Shown here: positions 1 to 11,749 of the stretch, piece by piece
How positions within the stretch are numbered: the first letter of the stretch is position 1
Layout: each line of letters begins with the position of its first letter
DNA from: Planoprotostelium fungivorum
Taxonomy: Eukaryota; Evosea; Variosea; Cavosteliida; Cavosteliaceae
Length of the DNA: 45,651 nucleotides
Assembly (NCBI GenBank): GCA_003024175.1
Contig: MDYQ01000218.1
Coordinates: 1-45,651, forward strand
Reading direction: 5' to 3'
Position numbers and translations under genes: made by a program
Notes under the pieces: model-generated
Told to the model about the DNA's origin: nothing
Database searches by the model: none
Seen by the model: the letters and a program-made list of their open reading frames with translations, nothing else

Positions 1-30
1 TACAAGAACACAGCCAAGAGAATACATTAG
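1..30 (+). CDS. RCL1: 3' end of a second RCL1 copy (partial)
   Basis: The first ten codons read YKNTAKRIH followed by TAG. These are exactly the C-terminal residues of the complete RCL1 gene on the opposite strand (stop at 1874-1876). The reading frame is open at the window edge. A second, convergently oriented RCL1 gene, or a 3' fragment of one, therefore lies to the left. Whether it is intact cannot be seen from here. Confidence 0.7.
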   Translation, partial: YKNTAKRIH

Positions 31-481
31 AGGTCGTCGAATCTTCTCTTTCAACTCGTGCAGTCCACAGATCACGTGCTTATCTTCTAAATCGAACTGT
101 ATTCCATGTGTCTCTTCGGTTTCTTCATCACGGTGCGTCTGATGCTTCAGACTTGGTGCTCGGTATGGTGGTCGGAGGCTGCACCTTTTTGTTGTGACAT
201 CGGATTCGGTTCCCAACAAACTACTGCGGGGAGTTGATTGTCAGTGACACGATTAAGGATACAAGGTGACAAGTACAACCGCAATCCTCTACCTTATCTC
301 GAGCTGGACCGCAGGTCAGTCCGGTTGCTTAACGTGGTGTCGTTAACCTCAATCAGTACCGAGGTAAGCACCTTCTCTCTTCACTTTTAGAGATATTCTT
401 CCTAAGACACAGGATGATGCAACGGCTGTGTGTCCTCTTTTTCCTCTTGGCAAAGCTTCATGCTGAGCAGGTTTCTCTGAC
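1..481. repeat. Left arm of an imperfect inverted duplication
   Basis: This stretch reappears in reverse complement at 1448-1903. The similarity starts at base 1 of the window, so the arm may continue further left. It covers the last codons of an RCL1 copy, the spacer and the first codons of the fibro-slime gene. The arms are close but not identical: the left arm has roughly 19 extra bases near 113-138, and there are scattered substitutions, for example just before the ATG at 414. Such divergence argues for a real, aged duplication and against a fold-back assembly error. Confidence 0.9.
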
Positions 482-1470
482 GGCTACCTTTAGAGATGTA
501 TGGCCTTGCTCACCCAATGCGTTGGGCGCTCCTGCTCCTTATAAGTGTGGCCAGAAGACAACCGACCAAGTGGATTGTGCGAACAACACCTGCAGTCAGA
601 ATTTTGAATACACCGATTTCGGAAGGGTGACCATCCACAATGATCAGCCTCTTCTGACATCATCCCGAGGTCTATTCTGGTAATGATCCGGACCCCGGCA
701 TCGTTCAGAACACGTTAGACAAGGACAACAAGCCTCAGTTCAATCCCAATTACAGAGGAAGATCGATCATCGATCCGACAGAGTTTCCACAATGGTTCCG
801 CACTACCCCCAACTTCAATTTCCCCATCATCCAGAATCTCACATTCTTCAACTGTGACCCTAAGGTCACCCAAGGTTGTGACGATCGTCTATATGTGAGT
901 AGAGCAGAGAGACGATGTCGGTGACACCTTGCAGGTGAAGGACAACAGATGGAATGATCAGACCGGTGTGGGTTACTGGTGAGTGTCATCAAATTACCCA
1001 GACACCATCTGATCTCATCGTCACACATGTTAATGGAAGGACAGGCCTTTAGATAATAGAGGCTGGGGTGATTGGTGGAATCTCCCCGTGTCCAGGACTG
1101 ACCACAACTTCGGTGGGATCCATCCTCACGTTTGAAACTGATGAAGGAAAGGTTTCACCATGGAGATCGCCACACGATTCGTCTACAGAGGAGGAGAGGT
1201 GTGACCCTCACTTGCTCATATGATGAGCGACACATCACATTGACACATGATTACAGATCTTCACCTTCAATGGAGACGATGACCTCTGGATCTTCATCAA
1301 GTGAGACGGATCTCGCAGCTCCGACTGACCACACATCCAGCAACAAGTTGGTCGTCGATCTCGGAGGCGTTCACAACGGTCTACAACGAACCATCAATCT
1401 GGGTGGGCTTCCACCATATAGATATTCTTTCATCTTTCTGAAGCTCCACAGAGAAACCTGCTCAGCATGA
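414..1470 (+). CDS. Secreted fibro-slime (PA14-like) domain protein, C-terminally broken
   Basis: The protein opens with a signal peptide (MMQRLCVLFFLLAKLHA) and enters a fibro-slime domain: an N-terminal LTATFRDVWPCSPN segment, then HNFGFTMEIATRFVYRGGE, then the hallmark [25 protein letters not shown]. I infer short introns at about 660-705, 898-940, 983-1045, 1112-1140, 1198-1255 and 1304-1340. In dictyostelids this family includes secreted and cell-surface proteins such as prespore-cell-inducing factors. The frame runs unspliced from the GGVH motif to a stop at 1468-1470, just inside the right arm of the inverted duplication. The end of the domain and any downstream part are therefore missing. 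It may be a truncated secreted protein or a decaying copy. Family assignment is firm; functionality is uncertain. Confidence 0.75.
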
Positions 1471-1514
1471 AGCTTTGCCAAGAGGAGGAAGAGGACACAC
1501 AGCCGTTGCATCAT
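1371..1514 (-). pseudogene. Orphan signal-peptide copy of the fibro-slime gene
   Basis: On the minus strand the ATG at 1512-1514 starts nearly the same signal peptide as the gene at 414 (MMQRLCVLFLLLAKLHAEQ). Homology stops after VSL, at the end of the inverted arm. The frame then reads through the antisense of the plus-strand fibro-slime gene and ends at a TGA at 1371-1373. This is a promoter and 5' end duplicated without a gene body. It would encode 47 residues, and nothing suggests that product is used. Confidence 0.7.
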
Positions 1515-1903
1515 CCTGTGTCCGAAGAATATCTCTAAAAGTGAAGAGAGAAGGTGCTTACCTCGGTACTGATTGAGGTTAACGACACCACGTTAAGCAA
1601 CCGGACTGACCTGCGGTCCAGCTCGAGATAAGGTAGAGGATTGCGGTTGTATTTGTCACCTTGTATCCTTAATCGTGTCACTGACAATCAACTCCCCGCA
1701 GTAGTTTGTTGGGAACCGAATCCGATGTCACAACAAAAAGGTGCAGCCTCCGACCACCATACCGAGCACCAAGTCTGAAGCATCAGACGCACCATGATGG
1801 AATACAGTTCGATTTAGAAGATAAGCACGTGATCTGTGAACTGCACGAGTTGAAAGAGAAGATTCGACGACCTCTAATGTATTCTCTTGGCTGTGTTCTT
1901 GTA
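1448..1903. repeat. Right arm of the imperfect inverted duplication
   Basis: This is the reverse complement of 1-481. Base 1 pairs with about 1903, and the similarity ends near 1448, opposite 481. The central unique part (482-1447) is the fibro-slime gene body. The arm includes the C-terminal codons and stop of the complete RCL1 gene. Confidence 0.9.
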
Positions 1904-3458
1904 GCCGACACCTCTGCAAGTCAATATGACTGTCTTTCCTTCGTCTCCCGCCTCGATCTTGAACGTAACCCCGAAGAACTCTCGAATGTGTCGCAGGAAC
2001 GTGACTCTGTCTTCCATCAACTCAACCGTCTACAACGTTGTAGACTCACGTGAACGGTGACAATTTCCCCACTCGAATCTTCGATATGGCGTCGGGCGAG
2101 AGGACCATGAATAGAATGGCCGTAGTCTGGTTGATGGTGTCCACACAGCCCCCGTTACTGATCTGGATGACGTCATCACACGTCATCAGGTCACGTGATC
2201 ACCTCGGTCAGCAGTAGTTTGGATGCCGCGAGGCCGAGGTCCTCGGGTGTCGTTCCCGCCTTCGCCATCAGCTCAGCCGAGAGGGAATAGCCTGTGGTCG
2301 TCTCGGCAACCAAGGTCAAGCCGAAGCCGGGAGATCTCAAATCCGTCAGTCTACAACGAGACGAACGGATTTGGGCTCACAGTCCAGACTCAGGGCCTTT
2401 GAAGTGGTCGGAGTAGATGAAGACGTCTTGCATGTATTTGTTGATGATGGACTTTGCCGCTGTGACCATTCTGCCTCCGTTCTGTGGTGAAACTCGCGTG
2501 GTGTAACTGGAATGATCGGTGAGAATGCGTGGAGATTTCGAGTTACGTACGCGATACCACGGACTCTGCGGATCTGTCCTTCGTCGATCAATTTGACGGA
2601 ATTGAGTTCTCTTCGGACAATGGGGCAAGTCAGGATCACGTGACCTCCACCCAGAGGGGGTGACCCCCTCTTCAATATCTACAACGAGTTAGAATCGATG
2701 CACACACGATCACCCTTCGTCTAATGTCATCACATGATCACGACCAGCTCACCTTGAAGACAATCTCTTCTTCTGCTCCGATTCCAAATTGTTTGAGGAG
2801 AGGTATCGTAACGGTTCGAATCAAGTCAACCTGCGTTCGTAAACGTCGATCGGGAGAGATGAGATTGACTCACGGATATGTCGGTATCGTCATTCGTGAT
2901 GCCGTTGAACTCGATGGTGAAGGTATCTTTCGCAAACGGCATCAGACCGATGATGCCTTCCACTGACGACATGATCAGATGGATGAAGGAAAGGAGGGAG
3001 CCTCACGGAAGTAGCCGATCGAGCGAGAGGTGCCACAATCATGCTTGATCTTGCCTCCTGTGATGATTCCAGGTTTGATGGTCACTTTTGTACCCGTCGA
3101 ATTGATGACGATCTGTTCTTTCGTTCAGAAAAATCTGGGATGTGGAGACGAAGAATCTAACGTCGTGATGATGAGAAGAGATGGGATGGAAGCTGACCTT
3201 CGAACCGTTTGTCATCTTATCGATCAATCGTAGAAAGTTGGCTTCGAAATCTGAGATGAAAATCAGATCAGAATTCGAAGATTGCATGTACATATGGACT
3301 CTTTTGGATCTTAATATCATGACAAACCGACCTTTGATACCCGGGCTCTGATCCTCTGATCTGATGTCTTCTATCGATGTAGGTTTACCGCTCAGAATAG
3401 AGCATATGATTCTGTGCCTGAAATGCGCACATCCCTTGAACTTTAAGAAGGTTGTCAT
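1874..3458 (-). CDS. RCL1: RNA 3'-terminal phosphate cyclase-like protein (18S rRNA processing)
   Basis: The protein starts MTTFLKFKGCAHFRHRIICS and continues ILSGKPTSIEDIRSEDQSPG, DFEANFLRLIDKMTNGSK and ITGGKIKHDCGTSRSIGYF. Later exons give HVILTCPIVRRELNSVKLID, EGQIRRVRGIAYVTR, MQDVFIYSDHFKGPESG, SPGFGLTLVAETTTGYSLSA, NGGCVDTINQTTAILFM and VTFLRHIREFFGVTFKIEAG. These follow human RCL1 in order and cover its whole length (about 370 residues). RCL1 is a catalytically inactive cyclase-fold protein of the nucleolar SSU processome that works with BMS1 and is required for cleavage at site A2. The last exon (TVILTCRGVG...KRIH) ends inside the inverted repeat. An intron near 2007-2049 holds an 18-nt perfect palindrome. 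The start at 3458 is the Met that aligns with the family N-terminus. Confidence 0.92.
2028..2045 (-). repeat. 18-nt perfect palindrome in an RCL1 intron
   Basis: The sequence GTCTACAACGTTGTAGAC is its own reverse complement. It sits directly after the 5' splice site of a roughly 43-nt intron on the minus strand, between the exons encoding LSPFT and VTFLRHI. It is the archetype of the intronic CTACAAC/GTTGTAG word seen throughout the window. Confidence 0.85.
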
Positions 3459-3977
3459 CTCTCTCTCTCCTCTGTATGATGATGTCTTCCGAAATTCTTC
3501 ACCCAAAGGGCACAAATATTTGTTCCGAGGTCGTTAACTGCTGCCAACCTTCAAAAGAGGGAGGGCAGACAGGTCGATTGAAAGACTGACCTCTAAAACA
3601 TTACATAGAGGTGAGAATCTGTCGGCTCACTTCATAATTCGATTCCGCATCGAGCACAAACAAATCTCGGGAGTCGGGAAGATATCGTGCGCTCGACCTC
3701 TTAAGGGCGTTCTGAGGGGTTATTGAATAGAATCTAATCGTTGTCATCGCAGAGAGAGAACAATTTGAACTCTTCCATCTCCATACACCTCTAGTCGACG
3801 AGCGGAGGAACGAGGGAACATCGGAACTGAAGAGGTAAACCTTGACTATCTCGAACGATAATCTAAATCGGTTCTTCCTTTATGTTAACATATCGCTTAA
3901 CCAAATCGCTTCTGAAATCCATCTCCACAGCCGCACCACAGGACAACGTTTCACCTCTAGAGGGTCACACCAACAAC
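3459..3977. promoter_or_regulatory. Divergent spacer between RCL1 and the giant repeat protein
   Basis: About 520 bases separate two divergently transcribed start codons, so both promoters should lie here. I see no clear TATA box or convincing ORF over most of it. From 3882 there is an in-frame upstream ATG that would extend the plus-strand gene by 32 residues (MLTYRLTKSLLKSISTAAPQ...). That extension looks like an amphipathic, Lys/Arg/Ser-rich leader, but it is more likely 5' UTR. Confidence 0.5.
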
Positions 3978-6900
3978 ATGTCGGACGATGAGGACTGGGA
4001 TAAGGATTTTGCCGACGATGATTCTTCCTCTCTCTCTTTGGGCCCTCCAACAAGACTGAGCCTCTCTATCAACACAAAAACAATCACGCCACCCTCCAAA
4101 GACGATGAAAAGTCGGCTTCCTCTCCCGCCATCATGATCAACGAACCGAAGAAGATGGTTCAATTTGTAGAAGAAGACGATGAACCCTTTGAAGATTTCG
4201 CAGACAGTCCCATCAGACTCACAGGAGGTTCACCCATTTCAAAGAGCCCATCTCTTACCCGATCTCTGAGATTCCAAGATTCAGATGAAGAGAAGTGGGA
4301 CGACGATTTTGACGACGTCAAGGAACAGCCGGTCATGCAGATCAGAGGTGATGCATTGAAATCGTCTGACCATATGAGATTCACTTTTTCGATCGATGAT
4401 AGACGACTAATGAGACACAGGTATTAAAGCTGATCCGAAAGGAAAAGAAGAAGATTGGGACGAAGATTTCGATTTCGGTCCATCAGCTCCCATCGGCGCT
4501 CCCCTTCTTCGCGATAATTCGGGTGGGCTCTCATCACCTCATCGTCTCTCACCTCTCATCACCTCGTACTTCACATCGACTCATCTCCATCACCATCATC
4601 TCCCTCCCATCATCCTGATCTCACCTCCGTTGCCAGTCGGTCGCAAGCAGCTACAAATGAGCCGCGTCCACTCTTCCGCCCTCATGTCCATCACGACCAA
4701 AGTCGAAAACACACTGAAAGAGATCCACGCCAGCTGGCCGAGTGAGCGACTCTCTCTTATCTTTCTCTCACTCTCCTGCAGCGCCAGCGGACAAACAGAA
4801 GAAGAAGAGTAAGACGAGAAATCAATCCATCACCGAGCTCGATGATGAGTTTGAGACCGCGAGAACGTATTCCCTGGGGGGCCCACAGAAGATCATGGAG
4901 GAGGCGCAGTCCAGTCTCAAATCTGCGATCGAATGCGCCGCGAGAGGAGACAAGGGGGAGGCCATGAAGCATCTGAAAAATGCGCAGAATATTCTGGGAG
5001 GATTGTTTCAGAGAGATAAGGGTGAGAGGAGGTGTGGCGCGTTGTAGTTTGACGTGGGATAGATTTCGCCCTGGAGGCAGAAGTCTACTATCAGACGGGA
5101 CTCTTGATGAAGGCAGAGCCGATGGAAGCTGTCTCGCACTTCAAATACGCCATCGATATGATGTCTCAACTCAAGGTACATATCACACCCACTATTCAAT
5201 TTTCCCTCGAATTTCTGACACTTTTCCTCCATTTTTCACACTGTACAGGGTGATATCGACCCGCCTTTCAAAGCTCAAGTGTACCATGAGCTAGCCTCCT
5301 GTTACATCCAACTATCTAACCTCAGTACGGCCGCAATTAACCTGTCAGACTGTCTCAAGACTCTCTTGGCCCCTCCTTACCCTCTCATTCAGTGGGGTCA
5401 GGTCGCCCAGGCAACGCTATCCCTGTGCAATTGTCTCAAAGACATGAATCTCAGTCGAGAGATCTTACCTCAATACCTCCACAAATGCGTGGAGGCTGCC
5501 CAGCTGGTGGGAAATTTCCCCGTGACACGAAATCTCACGGAAAACTCGCAGGCTTCCGATTTGACCACGCAGAAGGAGGCAGAGGATATGCTACAGACTG
5601 TCCCTGACTTTCCCAAGACACCCATCAAGCCAGTCCCAGAGTCTCCCCTCAAGGTGGGTCTATTTTTATCTCGACTCGTTGTAGATTGACGTGTCTTCTC
5701 AGTTGAGGACGCAAGTCGTGCAACCTGACACGCTCTCCCTCTCAGCCAGTGAGACCGAATCGGACAGTGAGAATTGGGACATGGAATTGGGACTGGACGG
5801 TCAACAGCGTCAGACCCTCACCCTCGCCTCCACCGGTGGCGCTCCCGCCAAAATGAACTCCGATCCCGAGGAGCGAATTCCGAAGCGGTACAAGTTTTTG
5901 GACAGCCTCAAGCAGGAAGTAGAGATCATCAAATATCCAAAGGCCACCTTCTTCTACACCATGAAAACATCTGAAGGGCACAAATTATTGGGCGAGCAGG
6001 CGCAAGAGAGTTGGCTGGGAAATCTCATCGGAAAACACCCACAGGCCCTCGTATACAGAGAGTACATCGAGGAGAACGCAAACAAGGCCGTCCGAGAGCT
6101 CGTGCAGGAGTTTGCCAACAAGCAGGAGGGAGTGAAGAAGGTGAGTCGATCTACAACGCTGTAGATGACGTGAGCAGCTGTCGATCGAGTGGGCCAAGAG
6201 TCATCTGATTTTCTGTACATTACTGTATAAATTGGGACACAAGGATATCTGCTGGGAGAGCCTCTACAACTTTTTCGTAGACTTGGTCGATTGCAACATC
6301 ACTCGAATGACACTCTCCGATCAGTACAGTGAGTTTTCATCGAGTTTTCATCGAGATTTACGAGAGGAGGTTTCACCCACATCGTTATGAGCACGGCACT
6401 TTTGGCGGCAAAATTGTGGAGGTCGGATGATGAGAGGCCGACGGAATTCAAGACCATGATCAAAAACATTGAAAGATTCAATCCAAAGGCAGCCGATCTC
6501 ACCAAAGTCCTCGAGGTGATCTACACCGTTGTAGATGACCGAAACCTAACGACCGTATCAGGTGGAAACCGCCGTGCATCACAAGTACATGGAATTGGAT
6601 GACATCGAACCTTCTTTCATCATGTTCTGTCTCGTCACCCTCAGCAATCTGTACCGAAAATTGGCGGGAACCGAGTCCTCCGAAGCCAAGGCCGACCCCA
6701 GCAGCCTCACCCCCTACTACAACGAGGTATCTCCCACCCGAAATCTCTCTGACATCCACAGGTGGACCCACTCGTCGTCCGCGCTCGAATTCTCGTCGAC
6801 ATCCACTTCATACTCAACGACATCTCTCCATTGACATCGAGAAATCGTCAAGTGTCAGACGAAGACAGAGAGAATTCAGAGAGGAAGGGTATCTCTAACG

Positions 6901-9900
6901 GTGCCCTGGAGACGTTCATCTTGGACAATTCGGAGCTGTTCGATTCGAACAAGAGGATGCAGACGCTGACGGAGATCTATCCTCAGGTGGGAGACGTAAC
7001 GAGACGTAACTGATGACGTCATAGATTCCCACGTGCTTCGTGAAGGCGAAGGCGGCTTACGCTCTGGGTCTGTTCAGGTCGTTTGAGATGGAGGAACACG
7101 GCGTGGCCGAGCAGCTGTATTTGGACTGTGTCTACATTTTAGACCACTGCAAGTCACAGATCGAGGGAATCCCACCCGTCGTGTCGACACTGGGTACCAG
7201 CGCTCTACAACGCTTCGGAGAGGTTTTATTGTTGAATTACAAGTATCAATATTCCATCGCCGCCTACGAGGCCGCCGTGAAGGTGACACCCGGCGTGTAT
7301 GACGTGTGATGACGTCATCAGATATTACGATTGAAGAATGATGCCGGACTGTTACCTCTCATTCACAAGTTGGCCACTACAACGCGTGAGAATGATGACA
7401 CGAAGAGAGCCATCGAGTACCTGCGCGAGGTATTAGACAGTTACTCCCGTGACAACAAGTCCAACGAGGTGACCTATTTCTCCGAGATTCCTCCAGTTTC
7501 TCATCGAAATTTCAGTTCCGCTACGTTGCCGTCATCATCTCGCAGCTCCATCGTGACATGGGAGATTTCCGCAAGGCCGAGACGTTGCTTCTCAACGCCA
7601 TCTCGAAGGGTGCCGGCGTGCAAGCTCTCTCCAGCTTCGAGCCGACGAAATTAGACCACGCCTCTTTCCGCCTTCAGGTTCAACTGATCGATCTATATTT
7701 AGAGAGCTACACGTTTGAGAAGGGAATCGAGCTCTTGGAATATCTGACCACCTGCCAATTGCCGTTGAATTCGGCCCAGACTGTTTTGAGTAAATTAACA
7801 AAGGCTTACATCAAGAAGAGATGGTTCGTAGATGCTTCGAGGGTCCTCAGCAAGCTGAAGGAAGAGGTGAGCGTTGTAGATGGAGGGGGTGATGACGTGT
7901 CACAGGTCTCCAAGCCTGGACAGGGTATGAGGACCAATTCCGACGACCTGATGAAATACTACGAACTGCAAGCTCTCCTGCACCACCACTCTGGAAAACA
8001 CACCGACGCCCTAGTGTACGTACCATCTACACCGTTGTAGTCTGACGTCTCCAGCTCCATCGAGACCGCCATCAATCTGTGTTCATCCACTTCCCTCGCT
8101 GCCCTCGCTCACTACTGGACGGTCAGGGCGAAGATCTTCCGCGCTCTCTGCTCGTTGATTCACATCACTTTTCCCACCACCCTCAAGCCAAACCCGACCG
8201 ATCCAAATTTGTCCTCCAATCGAGGCACGAACAGCCAAGCGAAATTGTACACTTGCGTGGGGGACCTCATACAAGAGTGCGTCTACTCGTACGACAAGGC
8301 CTACCACTACTACAAGGTGGGAGAAAAACGGATGACATTTCGACTTACGTGGTAGGGTATTGGGGATGACATTCACATCGCGAAGACGGTGAACGGTATC
8401 GTTCAGACGTACCTGGAGCGTCTCTTCTGTCCCGTCGCTCTGTTGCACTTCCGCTACAACGACCTCGCTCGTCTACCTTTCTTCGAAATTTCTGACTTCG
8501 CCAAGACGGCGGGAACACCGGGTAGTAACAGCAAGCACAGGTGAAATTTCGCGGAGATCTCGTGACACTGTTGATTGAACGATAGAAGGACGAAGTCTTC
8601 TGTCGACGCTGGAATCAACATTCCTCTCACAGAGAAGAAGGAGTTTTTCGTTTCGATTGAAAAGATTGAAAATCCGGCTCTCTGTGCACTGGAGATCTGT
8701 GCCGAGACGTTCGATCCCATCATCATGGCCCAGAGGTGATCGTCTACAACGTTGTAGATGGCTGAAATGGGACAGTTTCATGAACATGGCGGAATTGAAG
8801 TACCTCCAAGGAGAACAGGAGACCGCGGTGGCCTTCTGGACCGAATGCAAGGAGCTGTGAGTGATGACGTCATCACACGTAACTGATAGCTGTCAGTATC
8901 ATGTCACTTTTCATGGAAGATTCCAATTACACTGTTCTCCTGGGTAAAGGGATGCCACCCAGCATGCTCAAAAAATTGGACCACGTTTTCTCCCGCGTCA
9001 CTCGCTTCATGTTCAGCCTCGATTCTACTTTCATCAACCAAGTGAGATTTCGTTTCCCGCCATTTTCCCCTGACCTTCCCAGCACCTCAACGTCATAGAT
9101 GCGTACAACCTGCTGCAGATCGACATCGAATCGTCCCACAGGAGGCCCACGCAACAGTTTGTGAAGAGCGAGACGAAGGAGGAGCTGTTGGCTTCTTTAG
9201 AAGGTGGTGAACTTTCACCACGAGGCTCGATATCGCAGACTAAGCCGCCAAAAATAGCCGTACCCAGCTTGTCTTCCGTCCCCTCTCATCTGAAGGTTCC
9301 CAGCATACGTAAACCCCTCGCCCCTGAAAGCGACACCCGGTGACACGTCTCACCTCCGTCAAAATCTGACTCGTTGTAGATTCAGCGATCACAAGAGAAA
9401 ATCGGTCGGATTAGAGAACAATCCGCTGCAAAAGATCAACGACATCAACGAAGAGAGTGCAGAGAGAATCTGGGGCTTCTTATTCGCCATCAAGACCCAA
9501 ATTGCCAATTTCATCAAGGGAAAGATGACGCAAGAAGAACTCTTGTCTCGAAACCGAAAGACAGTGAGGAAGATCTTGCAGGTGAAAACTCGATGAAAAC
9601 TTGAGACTGTCAGATGACGTCATCAGGTAAAACGACAGAACGAATTGATCAAGGGGTCCAACGAGCCAGAGACCGGTCACAGACTTTCAGACCCGAAGGC
9701 TCCGGGGGAGGCCAATCCATCTACAACCGGCCCCGCCTTCGAAGAATTCTCCGAGACTCACCCGGGTTTCTCACGGCTCCTCTACGTACTCACGGTGGAA
9801 GATTACATCATCTATTACGTACCCGTCACCGGAAGTGTACGCATCCAGCAGCTGGGAGGCAGGGAGGATGACGATTCCCGCGCAAATATCGTGGGCCCAC

Positions 9901-11698
9901 AGCCGTCCATGCGTTACGTATCCATACACATCGACAACGATTCCGTCACCTTGCTGTTGCCTCCCTCCGTCACGCTCGATAAACTCCTGAGGGTGGGTCG
10001 TGGCCGGTTGTAGATGGCTGATGACGTCACAGCACCTGTGCAACAAATCGTACTGGGAGCAGGATCCGGGAGAAAGCCGAAAGAAGAGCTTTTTCGGCTC
10101 CTTCGGTAGAAATTCCGCACTCAATTCCAGGAAGATCAAATTCGTAGACCGCACGAAAGGTGAGGATCCCATCTACAACCCGCCATTTCGCATCGAAATT
10201 TCCGTGACATTCCCGTAGGTTTCCAGTCTTGTCTCGAAGACATTCTGGCACAGATTGCCATCCGCGACACCCCGGCCGGTGAAGTTCGAGGAAATCGAGA
10301 GTGGACGACAGAGGACCTCTCCCTCGTCGCCTTTGCAAAGAAGACGATCAACCCCATCGACTCTTCTTCCATCTTCTGTCCTCTCAACGTCTCTTCTTCT
10401 AGAACGGTGAGGTAGATGTCGGTGTCGTGTCTCACGCGTGGCAGGTGGCGCAGTGTTACTCTCAGCAGGAGCTGAAAGAGTGCTCCATGGATAATCCGTT
10501 ACGTCTGTGGATCTACTTCTCCACGGGAGGGTCATCTACAACGGAACAGACGAGAGACTTTTTAAACAAGACGGTTTTCTTTTCGAAACCCATGCTGACT
10601 TACCTTTCTAACATCGTGGACGACGTGGAATCTGAAACTGCAGAGGCGAGGAAGAGCGTACAGAACGTACAAGATGCTCTGTTCTCCACGCTGATTGATA
10701 TCATACCCGATGGAGACCCGACCATACCCGTGGTGAGTGGAAATGGCGGGAAAAAATTGGGACTGAATTGGGACAGGCCATGGTGATCAGCAAGGCGATG
10801 GCATTGATGCCTTGGGAATTGATGATATTGGAACCCGTTTGTAGATACATGTCGGTCATGGATATGAGAGCTCACCTGCGGAAGGTGAGGCCACTGTGGC
10901 TCGTTGTAGATGGAACTGACCCTCCCGCAGAGGTCGTTCGTGGTGAAGAAGGACGAAGTCATTCCAAAGTTTTTCTCCATTCACAATTCGACCTTCGAGA
11001 AGAACAACGCACAGGAGGAATCGGATAGGAGGAGATGGATCCTTGCGGAGAACTTCAAGCGTCTCTACGTCAAGAGAAAGGTGAGAAACCTCATGCCTCA
11101 TCATCATTACAACATCACGATCGCGATGATGTTGACACGATGATGATCATCACCTTCATGATCTAACACTCGATAGACACCATCCTGCCAGAAGGTCCAC
11201 CACCAAGTAGTTCCCTTCCACACACCCCTGGTCAAATTGGGAAGAAGAGTCTCCGCCTACAAACGACCGTACAAGCTGATCCAGTGGATCGATGTATCCA
11301 GCATCTCTCAGCCAGCAGAGATCGTTCCTCTCTTCAAGAACATCGACATGTCCCCTCCTTCAGTCATGCTCTTTACCTTTGCCGATCTACTCGAGTTCAA
11401 CGACACCTTACAGTATCTCATACGGTGAGACTCTTTCATCATCATCATCATCATCATCGCACGCAGCATGATGATCTGAAATGTCTTTAGGAGTCGATTA
11501 GAATGTACGTACTTGTTCATCCCGGCCTCGAAGATGAAAGTGGTGACGACAAAGTTGATGAAGGTGGCGGAGGACTATCTGAAGACGAAAGAGAAGGCGA
11601 GGTCCGTTATGGAGCCCCAACAGTGGCTCATGAACACTGTCTCCTCTATCCAGAATGAACTCAACATCCCCATAGCCATCATGTGTCCCATGACTTAG
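3978..11698 (+). CDS. Giant TPR-like helical-repeat protein with acidic WDxDF motifs
   Basis: This is one gene of about 30 exons encoding over 2,000 residues; coding sense continues through every short GT-AG intron with no internal terminator. The N-terminus is acidic and holds three related motifs (DEDWDKDF, EEKWDDDFDD, EEDWDEDFDF) and a weaker fourth (SENWDMELG). A long series of amphipathic helices follows, typical of TPR repeats, for example IMEEAQSSLKSAIECAARG, FRKAETLLLNAISK and GIELLEYLTTCQLPLNSA. The C-terminal part contains AMVISKAMALMPWELMILEP and ends IAIMCPMT. The WDxDF motifs recall those of Byr4/Bfa1-type scaffolds of small-GTPase signalling, and the MPWELM stretch recalls CHAT domains that follow TPRs, but neither assignment is secure. 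I do not recognise an orthologue. The start at 3978 is preferred because MSDDEDWDKDF resembles a true N-terminus; 3882 is the alternative. Confidence 0.7.
8743..8758 (+). repeat. 16-nt intronic palindrome
   Basis: TCTACAACGTTGTAGA lies within a 40-nt intron (about 8736-8775) of the giant repeat protein gene. It is identical to the core of the palindrome in RCL1 at 2028-2045. Confidence 0.85.
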
Positions 11699-11749
11699 TA
11701 TCAATACAGAGAAAGAATTATAGACAATTTATTTCTATACAAAAAGTAG

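Noticed and set aside
1-1903. Inverted duplication as a fold-back assembly artefact
   Set aside because: The arms differ by an indel of roughly 19 bases and several substitutions, which a simple chimeric read would not create. It is still worth checking with long reads.
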